Positions 46,748 through 57,770 of a DNA stretch of 64,000 bases are shown here, in pieces. This DNA is from Diplolepis rosae. Taxonomy: Eukaryota > Arthropoda > Insecta > Hymenoptera > Diplolepididae. The position numbers and the translations under genes are program-made. Every line of letters starts with the position of its first letter. Positions within the stretch are counted from its first letter, which is position 1. The stretch is from positions 124,001 to 188,000 of the forward strand of contig JAPYXD010000581.1 of NCBI GenBank assembly GCA_030998225.1, in the 5' to 3' direction. The notes beneath the pieces were generated by a model. It searched no databases, was not told the DNA's origin, and saw nothing but the letters and a program-made list of their open reading frames with translations.

Positions 46748-48113
46748 TTTTAATGTTCAAATACTCAAATTAAGATGTTAAAATGTTAAAAGAAATATTT
46801 TTTTGTACAAAAAATTTTATTAAAATAAAATAAAATGTCTAACTACACTTGTTTCTTTCTTTTTTAGAAACCACTACTTTTAAATAAATAAATAAATATA
46901 AATATGTTAATATATATAAATATAGCACCTATATATTTTTAGCATCTTACCTAGAAAGTCTGTCAAGTGCAGCTATATTCTTCACCTAGAATATCCAGTT
47001 AAACCTGATTAGGTGTGACACCTAGGCAACTTGTTGCCTAGGTGTCATTCTTGTCATTCTTGTTTAGGAATAGGAATATAGATATGAGAGCTAAATTTTT
47101 CAGTTACCCCAGCTATATTTTTCCAGTTAGAAAATTTATGTACTACAGCTAAATATTTAGGAGTTACGAAATCCAGCGATTCCTTTTAGCTGCGGCAGCT
47201 AAAATTCTTTGAGATACACTCTATATATAAAATTTTACAAATTTAATAAATTAAGAATATTAAAATTAATAAACGAGATAATGTTTTGCAATTAATAAAT
47301 ACAAGACATAAAATGTAATATGCAGTCGTATGTGACGTCAACAACATACATCCTTCAACAAGATGTATGGTTCAGAATATCGTTATTGAATTATAATCGA
47401 TAGATTGAAATTTTTTTCTTTTTAGTAAAAATAATTTTTTTTAGCATCGTCATTACGTCAATAACCAAGGTTACGTGGAATTCAAACACAGCCCCGAAAA
47501 TACGTGAGATACTTTCGTAGGTTCGGTTAGTTATACATTTTTGGTGTCCAAGAATTTATTCCCTTTCAATTATTTTAAAAATGAACAAGCATATTTCCTT
47601 TGGAATGCCAAATAAGCTTAGCCAGGAACACGTAAAAGGAAAATGATGTATAAATATATTCATTGACATATTCTTATTCCAAGAGGGTGTAAAAATACCT
47701 TGTAAAGGTCGTGCTTTTTCAAGTTAAAAATGAACGTTTAAAATTGGGATACTAAAGGACGTCCTTTTGTTGCTTATTAAACGACAACTACTATTAATTC
47801 TATGTGTTTAAAAATATAAAATTAAGTGTATAATGCAATCTTTCGTGGCATGCTTATCCCATTTGAAAATGTTTTTATAATTTATACTCAGAAAAATAAA
47901 ATTAAAAAAGAAATTATTAGCGTAAAAAAATACGTCAAAAAGGACGTCCTTTAGTATCTCAATTTCAGACGTCCTTTCTAACGTGAAAAACTACGATCTT
48001 TGTGTCGTATCGTTTATACTATTTTTGACATGAAAAAGTAAGTATTTCTAGACGTAACATTTTTTTATCTGGGATAGTAAAACTTGACAGATAAAAAATT
48101 ATCAGATTCATTC
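46748..48113. other. 3' flank of the two-gene transposon; no gene
   Basis: AT-rich sequence. 46950-47220 contains repeated AGCTAAAATT / CAGCTATATTTT motifs and a perfect hairpin, possibly the subterminal region of the transposon. Its exact terminus was not found. Confidence 0.35.
47017..47046. repeat. Perfect 14-bp hairpin
   Basis: GACACCTAGGCAAC, two T residues, then the exact complement. Each arm contains the palindrome CCTAGG. Confidence 0.85.
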
Positions 48114-48121
48114 TATATAAG
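48114..48121 (+). promoter_or_regulatory. TATA box of serine protease homolog copy C
   Basis: TATATAAG, 43 bp before the exon 1 ATG, the same distance as the degraded TATATGAG in copy B. Confidence 0.5.
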
Positions 48122-48156
48122 TTGGTGACGTGAATAAGTTTGGCTCAAAAGTAAAA

Positions 48157-48214
48157 ATGTGGCAAATCAGTGCTGCTCTACTCCTCACTTTCAGTGGCAT
48201 TTCCGGCGCATTAG
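48157..48214 (+). pseudogene. Serine protease homolog copy C, exon 1 only
   Basis: A 58-bp exon with the same length and phase as exon 1 of copies A and B, encoding MWQISAALLLTFSGISGAL, a plausible signal peptide. It ends AG|GTAAGT, a canonical GT donor, unlike the GC donors of A and B. Homology to the other copies extends about 45 bp upstream (TATA region) and 150 bp into intron 1 (GGTTTTGGCTGAATATT-like). No exon 2 was found in the next 15 kb of the window. It may be a fragment, or its remaining exons may lie beyond large insertions. Confidence 0.5.
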
Positions 48215-49029
48215 GTAAGTTAAATGTCTTATAATAATTATAAAATATTAGAATATCAATAAAGCAATATATGTATACGAATGTTTTGGCTGGGTATTAA
48301 ACCTTTATGTTATAATTATATTAATTGTAAACTAGCAGCTGTTCTTTCCATATCCTAACGGTTGCGTGAGGTGCAGTCTCCAATATTGTTCCTCGTGATC
48401 AAACATAAAATAATCATAAAAATATTATGAAATAATGAAGAAATTCAGAATCAGATGAAAATTAACTGATCATAGCACCTTACGGGGTGATTTTCTGTGA
48501 TGGGGTAGTTCTGATTAATTTATGTGACTTTATTCCTTTCATTATATACTTTCCTATTATTTTGTGATTTTCCGCACGAGTTTTGGACGCGCGTGCCAGA
48601 AAACAAATTTTTTCCTTTGGGGTCTGGTTTTTTATTCAAAGGGGTTATTGAAAGACAGGAAAAGTATGGAATATTTTTTCCCACATCTGGAATCCATTAT
48701 TCTCCGTATAAAACACTGAGCTTGTTTGCCTAAGTTTGAGGCCCAAAAACAGGTCGATTTTTAACATTTTTTTCTGTTAAAGAGATTATTATAATAATGA
48801 CGTCGGAATTTCGTACACAATTAATGCATAGTCTTTCCAAGTTAAACATTTTTTGGATACTAAAACTTTCTACGGTGCGTCTTGTAGTTGGGCCTTGATA
48901 TGGGCAGCGAATTGAAAATTGTAAGTTACACTTTGGAGCGTCCGTGAGATATGATGTAGCTTAAAAAGTGGGTGTGACGGCAAGGGGCCATGGTATTCGG
49001 GGTAAAGGAGCGGCGAAAAGTACGTGGGG
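48215..49029. other. Former intron 1 of copy C and spacer; no gene
   Basis: The first ~150 bp are intron-homologous. Beyond that, nothing recognised. Confidence 0.35.
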
Positions 49030-49160
49030 GAATGTCGGATACTCGACATCCGATGCGCGTCCGAACCAATGTCGAATATTCGACGTCCGAAGCGCGTCTG
49101 TCGGATGTCAGATTTTTGACATCCGATCGGCCATCAGTCGAATGTTCAATATTCAACTAA
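49030..49160. repeat. Cluster of TGTCGAATATTCGACAT-type motifs, left
   Basis: Repeats of ATGTCGGAT, TCGACATCCGAT, TGTCGAATATTCGACGTCCG and CGGATGTCAGATTTTTGACA in alternating orientation. The same motif family occurs at 50590-50880. Confidence 0.6.
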
Positions 49161-50589
49161 TTGTATTTTAACTTTATATCGTCATATTTGAGGAATAAAA
49201 AAATATTAATTTAATAAATTATTTTAATTTGACACATTAATGTTATATAATTTTAACTAATTTTTTAAAAACATATAATTATTTATTTTCTTAAATATAA
49301 ATATAATATTAAATTTAAAATAATTAAGAAATAAATTTTTCAAGTTATTATTATTAGTTTATCATATCGGAATCAAAAGTCGGAAGAATTTGTTTTTGTC
49401 TTGTGCGATTTATGCGCATATCATTTGAAGGAATGTGTTCGACAATTGTACACTCGTATACTTAATAATTTTAATATTTTTAATTAACCCACCAAAGTTA
49501 ATCCTATACCATAAAACTCAATAACTGAAACAAGACATAATAATTTCAATTTTGGAAATTGAAATAAACTTTATACAATAAAACTCTATACAATAAAAGA
49601 GAAAACCCTATTGAATATAATTTCATTAATAATTTTTTACGCACAATGAAATTGTACACCTTACAACTGTACACTAAATTATAGAAATTAAATTTTGTAC
49701 ATTTAAATTAACTTTATGTATGTATGTTTATATACTCAAAAATGTTCATAATTAAAAAATAATTTTTTTCCAAAAATTTGTATCAACATTTTTTTGGAAT
49801 TGTAAAAATTTAGAAGTAAAAAAAGTCCCATGGTGACTTTTATTTAAGAGTCCAAAATTTCAACTCGATATCTTATATCCATATCTTAAGATAGTCCAAA
49901 CAAATGTTCTGCACAGAATAGGCCATATAGGCCTAAATATTTCAGGAATTTCAATATTTCCCGTGCAGAAATTTTGTCGATACTAAAACCAAGCCCTGGC
50001 TCCACATGTAATATCATATCTGGTGTGGGCTACGTTTGATTGCCTAAGAAAATACACATGTAGCGCCATCTAATCTTGGCCTTCCTGCCTGAGCCTAGGC
50101 CAGATTCGACGTTTCTAACGCCTGGTCTGGCAATTTCTGCACGAGTTCATACATATGTTACACAATGAATACATAAAAGGGCTCTAAAATTTTAAAAGAA
50201 AAACAAATATTTGTAAGCATCTTCTTTATTATATAAAAATTTATTTCTTGGTTTTGCGCAAATTAGTTGCAAGAAGAGATAGCTGGGTCACATGTTTAGG
50301 AAGCACGCGTTGCCTCTTTGGACATACAACATTTTTATAAATGGACATTTTGACTTCTATTGCTAGTTATTATACATATTCTCATAAACAAATATTTAAA
50401 ATTTGTTAAATTTTAATTAACAAATCCAACTGACTCGCTTTTTTAATTGATGGACTATAGTCTCTGAATGCGTCGCATAAGACTAAAAAAAAATAAATTC
50501 TTCCGACTATGACGAAATGAAATTCAAATACAATTATACAATTTATGTATATTGTGTAATGTCTGATTAAAAATTGCAAACTACATCCA
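49161..50589. other. Very AT-rich segment between the two motif clusters; no gene
   Basis: No coding region seen. If the flanking clusters are the subterminal regions of one element, this would be its non-coding interior. Confidence 0.35.
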
Positions 50590-50880
50590 GCGCTGATCGA
50601 ATGTTCAAAATCCGATATCCGAAGAGTTGACCTTCGAATGTACCTGACATTCGATGGAAGCGCTTCGGATGTCGAATATTCGACATTCGACTAATAGGCG
50701 TTAGAATGTTAAAAATCCGACATACGATGGCCGCGCTGTGGATGTCGAATATTCGACATTCAACGTACGGCTGATCGTATGTCGAAAATCCGACATCCGA
50801 AGAAGCGCACTTCGGATGTCAGATATTCGACATTTGACGGAGGCCAATATCAGATTAAAATCGAATCTTTTTGCACACCT
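50590..50880. repeat. Cluster of TGTCGAATATTCGACAT-type motifs, right
   Basis: At least two full palindromes GATGTCGAATATTCGACATTC (about 50668 and 50743) plus half sites (GTCGAAAATCCGACATCCGA, CTTCGGATGTCAG). It ends TTTTTGCACACCTCTA, which resembles a hAT transposon terminus. Confidence 0.6.
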
Positions 50881-52428
50881 CTAATATAGACATGGTCTTT
50901 TTCTTCCATATTTTACGCGCATATAAAAAGTGACTTGTATTTTCATTCCAAATCATAATCCTAATAAGGCCTTAATTCGAGTTACGTCGTTTTTCCACCC
51001 GATCCCTCAAATATAGGTGAGAAAAACAATAGTGATATCTATTGGAATGATATTAAATCTAAAATTAATTTGAAATTTATGGCCAAATTCTAATTTATGT
51101 TTGCGTATGACATTATGTTATTTAGAGTAACTATTGATATTTTTCTTATGTTTATTAAGTCGAGTTACAGAAAGTCTATTGGTGTAACCTATACATATTT
51201 CATTATGATAAAGATAAGAAATTCTGATGTGGACTTTAATATCATATTCGGCTACGACTCTTTATATATTATATGAGAATTTATCATGATGACATAAGGA
51301 AATAGTGCGATTAAATTGTAAATTTTCGAGTCAACATGTTCATTTTTAATCATTTTACTGCTCTTTAAATAAGAACTAAAAAATCGTAAAAATTGAAACC
51401 CAATCTTCAAAACGGCGGCATTTTGTTTAAGAAGATATTTTTTTGTTGATTGTAGTTCAAACGATAGCCATCAATATATATTTTAAGAATTTGCTTAGAT
51501 TTTTCTTAGGATAAATAGAATATGAATATCAAAAATGAAATGAATATTCTAAATTTTTGCGTGAGTTTAGTCCGAAAAAATCATAGACATTAAAAATGTA
51601 CAATTTTTTCTCATTTCTTTGTACACAAAAGCCGCCACATTTAATTTTCTATTTGAAAGTTCTCAATTCTAATTCCGGATTCCATTGGAGCACAATCCGG
51701 TCATCGCGCTTTGCGCTAGATCTAATATGTTTTTTATTTCTTTTTCAATTATACAATAATAAAAATTTTCAATAATTTGAATTCACGGCCGCAACGATTG
51801 CATTTCTTTTCTCTTAAAGTCATTAATAGTAACAGCCTAGTCTAGTCATTGGGTAACAATTTTTTTGGCGTGTGTGATTACAGAAAAGCACAGAATATCA
51901 TGTAATAAACATGTATGAATATTGTGAAGAGAATGTACATGCTGTCAAAAAAGTACAGGGAATTGATCATTCAAAAAGCCCGATTAAAGAGATTGTCAAA
52001 AACATTTTTGACGCTAAGTTGGCACCACTGTCCTCTATAGTGACGTGGAGTTCGAGCGCGATCTGTCATTTAGTTTCTTCATAGTGCTCGATGTTTTCAG
52101 TTTATCTCAAGTGTCTTTCGCGATTTTTCCAATAGATAAGAATATCGAACAAAGAATTTGTTTAATAATTTAAAAAATGTTAGTGTCGTTAAAACAGGAA
52201 ATAGTTTTTTTGATTGTTTTTAACTGATTGAAGTCCAAAGCTATCGGCTAACATTTCCTTTATAATGACCTAAAATTTCAGCTAAAAAAATCATTATTAA
52301 GGATAAATTTTGGGGGAAACTGATTGTATTTATATAGTCGGCTGTATTGGTTGATCCATGGCCTTGAGAAATACATCATGTCAAAAAAATACCGGGAATT
52401 GGTCAATAAAACACAAACTATTTATTAT
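50881..52428. other. AT-rich spacer; no gene seen
   Basis: Nothing recognised apart from a short CATCGCGCTTTGCGCTAG near 51700 that echoes the hairpin-headed repeats. Confidence 0.35.
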
Positions 52429-52925
52429 TGTTACGTACGGATATTAATAAATTAAATAAAATGGAAAAAAGTAAAAATAATTACCCTTAATATATTTTAT
52501 TCATTAGTATAATGAGTACGCGGAGGTCGTCCAAACTGCCAAATTTAGTTAATATATAATTCTAGATGCGCCTAGGCTTATCACTTATGATTTTGAATAA
52601 GAAAAGGGAAAAGGTGATTTAAATAAGTTCAAATCAAGCGACTAAAATTGACATGAATAAAGATATAATTTATTCTTAAGAAAAACAAACAAACTGATGT
52701 GAGCATTTTTGTAGAGGAGTTAGAAGACGAAATAAAAATGAATGGAAACGATACAATATTCGAGTTTTGTACATTACCACATCCTATGGTTTTTATTCTA
52801 GATCCTTATCCTACCGGATGCCCTGGAAGCAGAAGCAAAGCAGAGAACACGTTCTTGTTGCTGAAGTCCTGGGTTATCCGGGCCAGAATTGATTTAGTGT
52901 TGCAATCCCCAATTTGTAGCCCTGA
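52429..52925 (-). mobile_element. LTR-like repeat, left copy
   Basis: Begins TGTTACGTACGG and aligns with 63248-63740: TACCCTTAATATATTTTATT, ATGAGTACGCGGAGGT, TCCTACCGGATG(C/T)CCTGGA, AATACGTTCT. Both copies have the same orientation. The right part is diverged or lost near 52925. If this is a minus-strand LTR retrotransposon, this would be its 3' LTR. Confidence 0.45.
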
Positions 52926-52935
52926 ACAGGTCTTT

Positions 52936-55900
52936 TTACGAACTTAGGTCAACTAGCCAGGAGACAGGACGCGCTTGTTCCGAACCGCGGACGGGCAAAG
53001 TAGAGAAAAGTATATTCTCTACTTTTTTTTTTTTTTTTTTGGTTTCTACTTCCCCGTTGTTTCGCTCCCGACGCCCATCAAGCTCCCTCGTCTTCATCAC
53101 AAGTGTGACGAATGACTCGATGAGCGTCCAGAACCGCTCAGACTGGAGCATGAGGGGGACCATCGTGTCAGGAGTAAGTTCGGAACCCACCGCCTGACCG
53201 AGGACCCCCCTAGCCACACCCCATTTTGCGCAGGCGAAGAGTGCGTGCTCTGCGTTATCCACCGGGGAATCGCAGTAGCAACACGTCTCCTCGTCTCTCT
53301 TCTTAAAGCGCCTCAGGTACGCGTTAAAACAGCCATGGCCCGAGAGCGCTTGTGCCAAGTAAAAGCCGACTTCCCCGTGCTTTCTGTTCAGCCAGGTGGC
53401 GAGCTCCGAGATCAGGCGGTAGGTCCATCTCCCTGTCTGCTCACCATGCCATCTCATCTGCCATTTCTCGACGAGTCTGCGCCTTCCATCCTTGCGGATG
53501 GCCTCCTTCGCGCGAGCGATTTTCTGCAGGTCGGCGCAGGTAAGCTCCTTGCGAAGCTGAAAGGTTTCCTGCCTTTCCTCCGCCAATAAATCTATTGGCG
53601 GGACGCTCGCCAGGACCAGCACAGCGCTCGTCGAGATAGTTCTATATGCCGAAACTATTCTCAGCGCGACAAGTCTCTGCGCCGAGAACAGCTTCTTCTG
53701 AATAGCATGGTTTTGCAAGGCATTGGCCCAGACCGGAGCTGCATAAAGCAGCTTCGAATGGACCACGCTCGCCACCAATCTTCTTTTCGCTTCCCTGGGT
53801 CCACCAATGTTTGGCATAAGCCGGGCCAAGTTTGCTCCACATTGGATGGCTTTGGCGGCTGCGATCTTTAGGTGTTCGCCAAAGCTAAGCCTACGATCCA
53901 GCTGCACCCCCAGGTACTTAATGCTTGTTTTCCACTCGACTTCATGCTCTCCGAGAACGATCCTCGGGTATTGGAAGGATCTCCTGTCCGTAACGAGCAA
54001 AGCCTCGGTTTTCTCAGGGGCCAATTTAAGACCTCTGCCATCCAACCAGCGCTTCGCTCGCCACAGACTTTCATTGATCCTCAGCTCTAGGATTCCGACG
54101 TCGTCAGCGGCGCACACGACAAGTGCGTCATCCGCGAAGCCGACGATGCTCGTTCCAGCAGGCAGGTCCATGCGCAGGAAATCGTCGTACATGACGTTCC
54201 AAACGAGTGGACCCACCCGCGACCCTTGAGGGGCGCCACATGTCATCTCCTCCTTGAGAGACCATTTGTCGCCCTCATATATCACCCACCTGTCGCTCAG
54301 ATAGTCATTAATCATTCGCAACAGGTAGTCTGGAACCTTTTTCCGCACCACCGCCTCGATGCAGATGTTCCATCTCGCGGTATTGAACGCATTGCGTATG
54401 TCAATGCTAATCAACGCACAGAATCCCTTACGCTTACCAGTTTCTTTTCTTGCATTTGTGGCGATGTTAACCACAGCTTGGATGGCGTCCACAGTGGACC
54501 TGCCTTTCCTGAATCCGAACTGGTTTTCCGAGAGCCCGTTCTCCCCGACCAAGAGAGCCTGAAGCCGTTGTAGAATCAACTCCTCCAGAAGCTTCCCCAT
54601 CGTATCCAATAGGCATATTGGTCTATACGACGAGGCGACCCCTAGAGGTTTGTTGCCCTTCCTCAGCAGGACCAACCTCTGCTTCTTCCAATCTGCGAAG
54701 AACCTCCCCTCCCGAAGACAGGAGTTAAAGGCTTCTAGGAGGATCTCTGGGTACGCCCCGATCACCTCTTTGAGGATCTCGTTCGGCACCCCGTCGATAC
54801 CTGGCGCTGTATTTGCCTTAAGCCTTCCACCCGCTCTCTTTAGTTCTTCGAGAGTGAAGAGTTCTTCGCGCCGGACCACGCAGGAACTTCGGTCCTGTCT
54901 TTGGAACGGCTCCACGTGTGGAAACAAGTCTTTCCAGCATTGAAGTCGGCTTTTCTTTATGCCTCGCTTCAAAGCTGTTTTTGCCCCTTTCCATGCCTCG
55001 TGCAGCGTAGCATCCCCCTTTGAACGGGTGAATTTTCGCCGCGCTGCGAGGCATTCTCGACGTAGGGCTGCCAACTGGTCGTTCCACCAGTACATCGAAC
55101 CCTTGGCTTGCCTGCGCTCACGGCGAGGCATCGAGTAGTCGCAAGCCGCGACCACCTTCTGCCTCACCGAGCGCACAGCAGCTTCAAACGACCCAGCAGG
55201 GCAGACCCAACCAAGCTCGTCGATGAGCCTGGTTTCTTCGAGGTGTTCGCGAAGTCTTTCCCTGCTGAGTCGTCTCGTGTTCCAGGAGGGGCTCCTTCCT
55301 TCGCCGCCCCTACCCTTATCCACCGCCTGACACCGTTGTTCTAGTGTAAATTCGATGCACCGGTGGTCACTCAAGGTTATAACCTCGAGGACCGACCAGT
55401 CGCTTATCCTTGAAGCGAGGCGAGGTGCGGCAATTGTGAGATCAATTATTGACCCCCCCGCTCCTCGTCTGAACGTAAATTCCCCGCCCTGATTCAAGAC
55501 GATCAGTTCGTTCCTAGCGACCATCTCGCCAACCAAGATTCCCCTCCTATCTAGGCGGGCTTCACACCATTCGGGCGACTTACTGTTGAAGTCCCCCCCT
55601 ATGAGGGATCGCCCGATGGCCTCACGGAGGCTTTCCTCAAGGAGGAGGATCTGGGTCTCAAAGACATCGAAGGGATCGCCGGGGGAGAAGTAGCAGCTGT
55701 ACACACGCACACCCGCCACCTCCACCCAGACGAACCCCGCGTCGGTCTCCAGGAAGTCCCCGACGCCCAAATCAGGGTTACAAACAAGGATGCCGGCCCT
55801 CCTTGATGCATCCTGATACCAAGCAGAGTTATCGGACCACTTGTACTGCTCACTAATGAGCAGCACATCAGCCCCCCTCTCCCTGGCAGTCTGCATCAGG

Positions 55901-56055
55901 AGGTCCTGGGCATCCTTCCCCCTTCCGAGGTTGAGTTGCAGGAACTTCAATTCCTGCCTCTCAACCTCCGAAGCTCTTCCCGGAAGACCGGGCAGGAGCC
56001 GCTCCCCGACACATGGGCGACATCTTTTTCGCCCCTGTCTGCACATGACAGGCAC
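52936..56055 (-). CDS. R1-clade ORF2: endonuclease and reverse transcriptase
   Basis: An uninterrupted frame of 1039 codons. It overlaps ORF1 by about 100 bp. The true protein probably begins near residue 30 (VERQELKFLQLNLGRG). Residues ~35-245 are an APE-type endonuclease (LISEQYKW, LIGGDFNSKSPEW, IDLTI, LSDHRCIEF). RT blocks follow: NTAPGIDGVPNEILK, RPICLLDTMGKLLE, ISIDIRNAFN, CGAPQGSRVGPLVWN, and FADDALVV near 638. A terminal zinc finger, CCYC...H....C, sits near 925. All blocks look intact, so RT and nuclease could be active. The natural stop is lost: the TGA used by the copy at 3792 reads CGA here, and the frame runs through the poly(A) tail (as lysines) into flanking DNA, adding about 30 codons. 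Confidence 0.9.
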   Translation of the reverse strand: MPVMCRQGRKRCRPCVGERLLPGLPGRASEVERQELKFLQLNLGRGKDAQDLLMQTARERGADVLLISEQYKWSDNSAWYQDASRRAGILVCNPDLGVGDFLETDAGFVWVEVAGVRVYSCYFSPGDPFDVFETQILLLEESLREAIGRSLIGGDFNSKSPEWCEARLDRRGILVGEMVARNELIVLNQGGEFTFRRGAGGSIIDLTIAAPRLASRISDWSVLEVITLSDHRCIEFTLEQRCQAVDKGRGGEGRSPSWNTRRLSRERLREHLEETRLIDELGWVCPAGSFEAAVRSVRQKVVAACDYSMPRRERRQAKGSMYWWNDQLAALRRECLAARRKFTRSKGDATLHEAWKGAKTALKRGIKKSRLQCWKDLFPHVEPFQRQDRSSCVVRREELFTLEELKRAGGRLKANTAPGIDGVPNEILKEVIGAYPEILLEAFNSCLREGRFFADWKKQRLVLLRKGNKPLGVASSYRPICLLDTMGKLLEELILQRLQALLVGENGLSENQFGFRKGRSTVDAIQAVVNIATNARKETGKRKGFCALISIDIRNAFNTARWNICIEAVVRKKVPDYLLRMINDYLSDRWVIYEGDKWSLKEEMTCGAPQGSRVGPLVWNVMYDDFLRMDLPAGTSIVGFADDALVVCAADDVGILELRINESLWRAKRWLDGRGLKLAPEKTEALLVTDRRSFQYPRIVLGEHEVEWKTSIKYLGVQLDRRLSFGEHLKIAAAKAIQCGANLARLMPNIGGPREAKRRLVASVVHSKLLYAAPVWANALQNHAIQKKLFSAQRLVALRIVSAYRTISTSAVLVLASVPPIDLLAEERQETFQLRKELTCADLQKIARAKEAIRKDGRRRLVEKWQMRWHGEQTGRWTYRLISELATWLNRKHGEVGFYLAQALSGHGCFNAYLRRFKKRDEETCCYCDSPVDNAEHALFACAKWGVARGVLGQAVGSELTPDTMVPLMLQSERFWTLIESFVTLVMKTRELDGRRERNNGEVETKKKKKKVENILFSTLPVRGSEQARPVSWLVDLSS
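53024..53040 (-). repeat. Poly(A) tail of the R1-clade insertion
   Basis: An uninterrupted T run on the plus strand adjoining the left target-site duplication; it marks the 3' end of the minus-strand element. Confidence 0.9.
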
Positions 56056-56318
56056 CTTGGTGGTGCCTTACAGGTCCCGGCCAAGTGTCCCGTGGCGCCG
56101 CACCTCCAACAGGCGTTTTTCCTGTCGGGGTTGCTGCAGCCCCGGGACCCGTGGCCGTACCCAAGGCACCTGAAGCAGCGGGCGACTTCCAGCTGTTCGC
56201 GAATGCGGCACTCTACCCACCCGATCCTCAACTTACCTAGCTGAAGCAGACGCGCGGCGTCTGCCTCAGCCAGCCGGATCACTGCAGTCTTCACCCCACC
56301 AAAGCGGGTGAAGAGCCT
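55947..56318 (-). pseudogene. R1-clade ORF1, C-terminal zinc-knuckle part
   Basis: The frame encodes KTAVIRLAEADAARLLQLGK, the conserved region before the knuckles, then three CCHC motifs: CFRCLGYGHGSRGC, CWRCGATGHLAGTC and CLSCADRGEKDVAHVSGSGSC. It ends RRLRGRN and a stop within the start of ORF2, the usual overlap for R1-type elements. The N-terminal two thirds are missing because of 5' truncation at 56318. The knuckles would bind nucleic acid in the retrotransposon particle. Confidence 0.85.
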
Positions 56319-56333
56319 AGTATATTCTCTACT

Positions 56334-57149
56334 GTCCGAGTAGTTCTGGTTAGTACCAGGTTTCTCGAGTAATTGCGGATTCGATTGAGTTCAGATTTGC
56401 CTCAAAGACTCGTATCGATGGTACTTAGGCGGGATATTGCGACGATTTTGGGATTTTTCTGGGCGGCCTGATTTTTGGAAGGAATTCATGCTGACCGGTA
56501 ATTTTGTAGTACCCGATTGTCTAAATACATGGTAGCCTACTTGTTATTACCTGTTGCCAAGTGAAATTTGTGATGAAATGGTTATTTTTGATATAGTTGA
56601 AATTTTTGGATCATATTTCTTGATACCAATGAATAAAATATCGATATAAAATAATTAAGTTGATTTCTTTTGATTATTAATTATGGTTTCTGATACCTTA
56701 AATATTTTTCATAATTGGAAAAAAGCAATGGTTCTGATCCTTTTCAGAAATATCGTATACACTCGCTATGGTAACTTGTAGCTATCCAAGTTTTTTTATT
56801 CTATTGAAGTACAGTAGTACTCATGTGTTTAACAAAAACATAATAGGAAATTTTTGGAGGGAATATAGGGAAACTATGGGAAACCTACACATCATTTATA
56901 CTCGTTTTTGGGGGATTTTTTACGTTGTGAGTCTGATTTTCAATGTATTCTTATCTCACGACGTAGCCAAATGGAGCTGAAAGTGAATGTGCACACTAGT
57001 GTACTATTATTCAATATTTTTCAATCGTCAAATTATCCATTTAAGACTTGCCTCTCACGTATCGGGTGGTTGATTAACGTGAGTCCCCTTGCCTTTCACC
57101 ATTGCTACCAGTGTTATAATCAGCCACGGAGTAACTGTTTGAAGTGCTC
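56334..57149. other. Spacer; no gene seen
   Basis: AT-rich with short frames only. It should be the continuation of the sequence into which the R1 element inserted. Confidence 0.35.
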
Positions 57150-57770
57150 TCCAGCGGCTTGAAGACATAAACGTAGACGCCTTGATACAGTGATTTTTCC
57201 CGCACTGTTTCCTTCTGCACTGTCATAGGAGGTGCTTTTCCGATAGGCATTTGAAGCACACTCTCTCCTCGGTTGCCCATTTCCAACGTGAGTCTGTCCA
57301 ATTTCTTAAAACTCGTACAGGTTCCGACCTTTCTTTACTCTGTTTTCCTTCTAAAAGGGGGTTATAATACACGCTTACCGTTTTTGATTCGTCGTCAAGG
57401 AAGTCCGCGAAATTCGTCAGTGTCGCAGGCATTTGTCTTTTATTAACTGGTTCTCCCCACCTATCACGAGATAATCGGGTTTCTCTAAAGCCTTTATCGT
57501 GTCAACTAAATTTGTCACCGCGGTAGCGAATCTCACAATACTTTCCTGCTTATCGCCCAAGTCGTGTCACATTTTCACTCTGTGTATAGCTGCAATTCAA
57601 AGTACTCTGTCGGTAGGTACTTATGAATGACGGCCACTCGGTTACTTCCCCGCTAAAATTAGGTAAGTCCTTACCCATGATTTGCCTGGTGATGTATCTG
57701 TCCAGTCGGTTTTCAGGTCCTAATTCATTGAATGATTTCGCATAAACAATTGGAATCGCAAAAATTAAAA
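57150..57770 (-). pseudogene. BEL/Pao gag relic
   Basis: Minus strand pieces: ITRQIMGKDLPNFSGEVTEW, PSFISTYRQSTLNCSYT, AVTNLVDTIKALEKPDYL, and TLTNFADFLDDESKTVSVYY (57223-57432), ending WATEERVCFKCLSEKHLL, the start of a zinc knuckle. The order and the LP-F-G...EWP-F...ST block are typical of BEL/Pao Gag. Several stops and frame changes break it. Protease and the remainder of pol are not found. Less certain gag-like sequence may extend to about 58138. Confidence 0.6.

Larger units (their letters stand above)
53024..56318 (-). mobile_element. 5'-truncated R1-clade retrotransposon with 15-bp target duplication
   Basis: AGTATATTCTCTACT occurs at 53009-53023 and again at 56319-56333, a perfect target-site duplication. 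The 3' end is a run of 17-18 T on the plus strand (the poly(A) tail), placed only a few bases after ORF2, so almost no 3' untranslated region was copied. The 5' end lies inside ORF1. Its GC content is far above that of the flanks. A complete ORF2 together with a perfect duplication points to a recent insertion, outside any rDNA context. Confidence 0.9.

Noticed and set aside
53245..56244. Many frames of 60-140 residues overlapping the 53-56 kb region on both strands
   Set aside because: All are shadow frames of the intact minus-strand ORF2/ORF1 of the R1-clade element.
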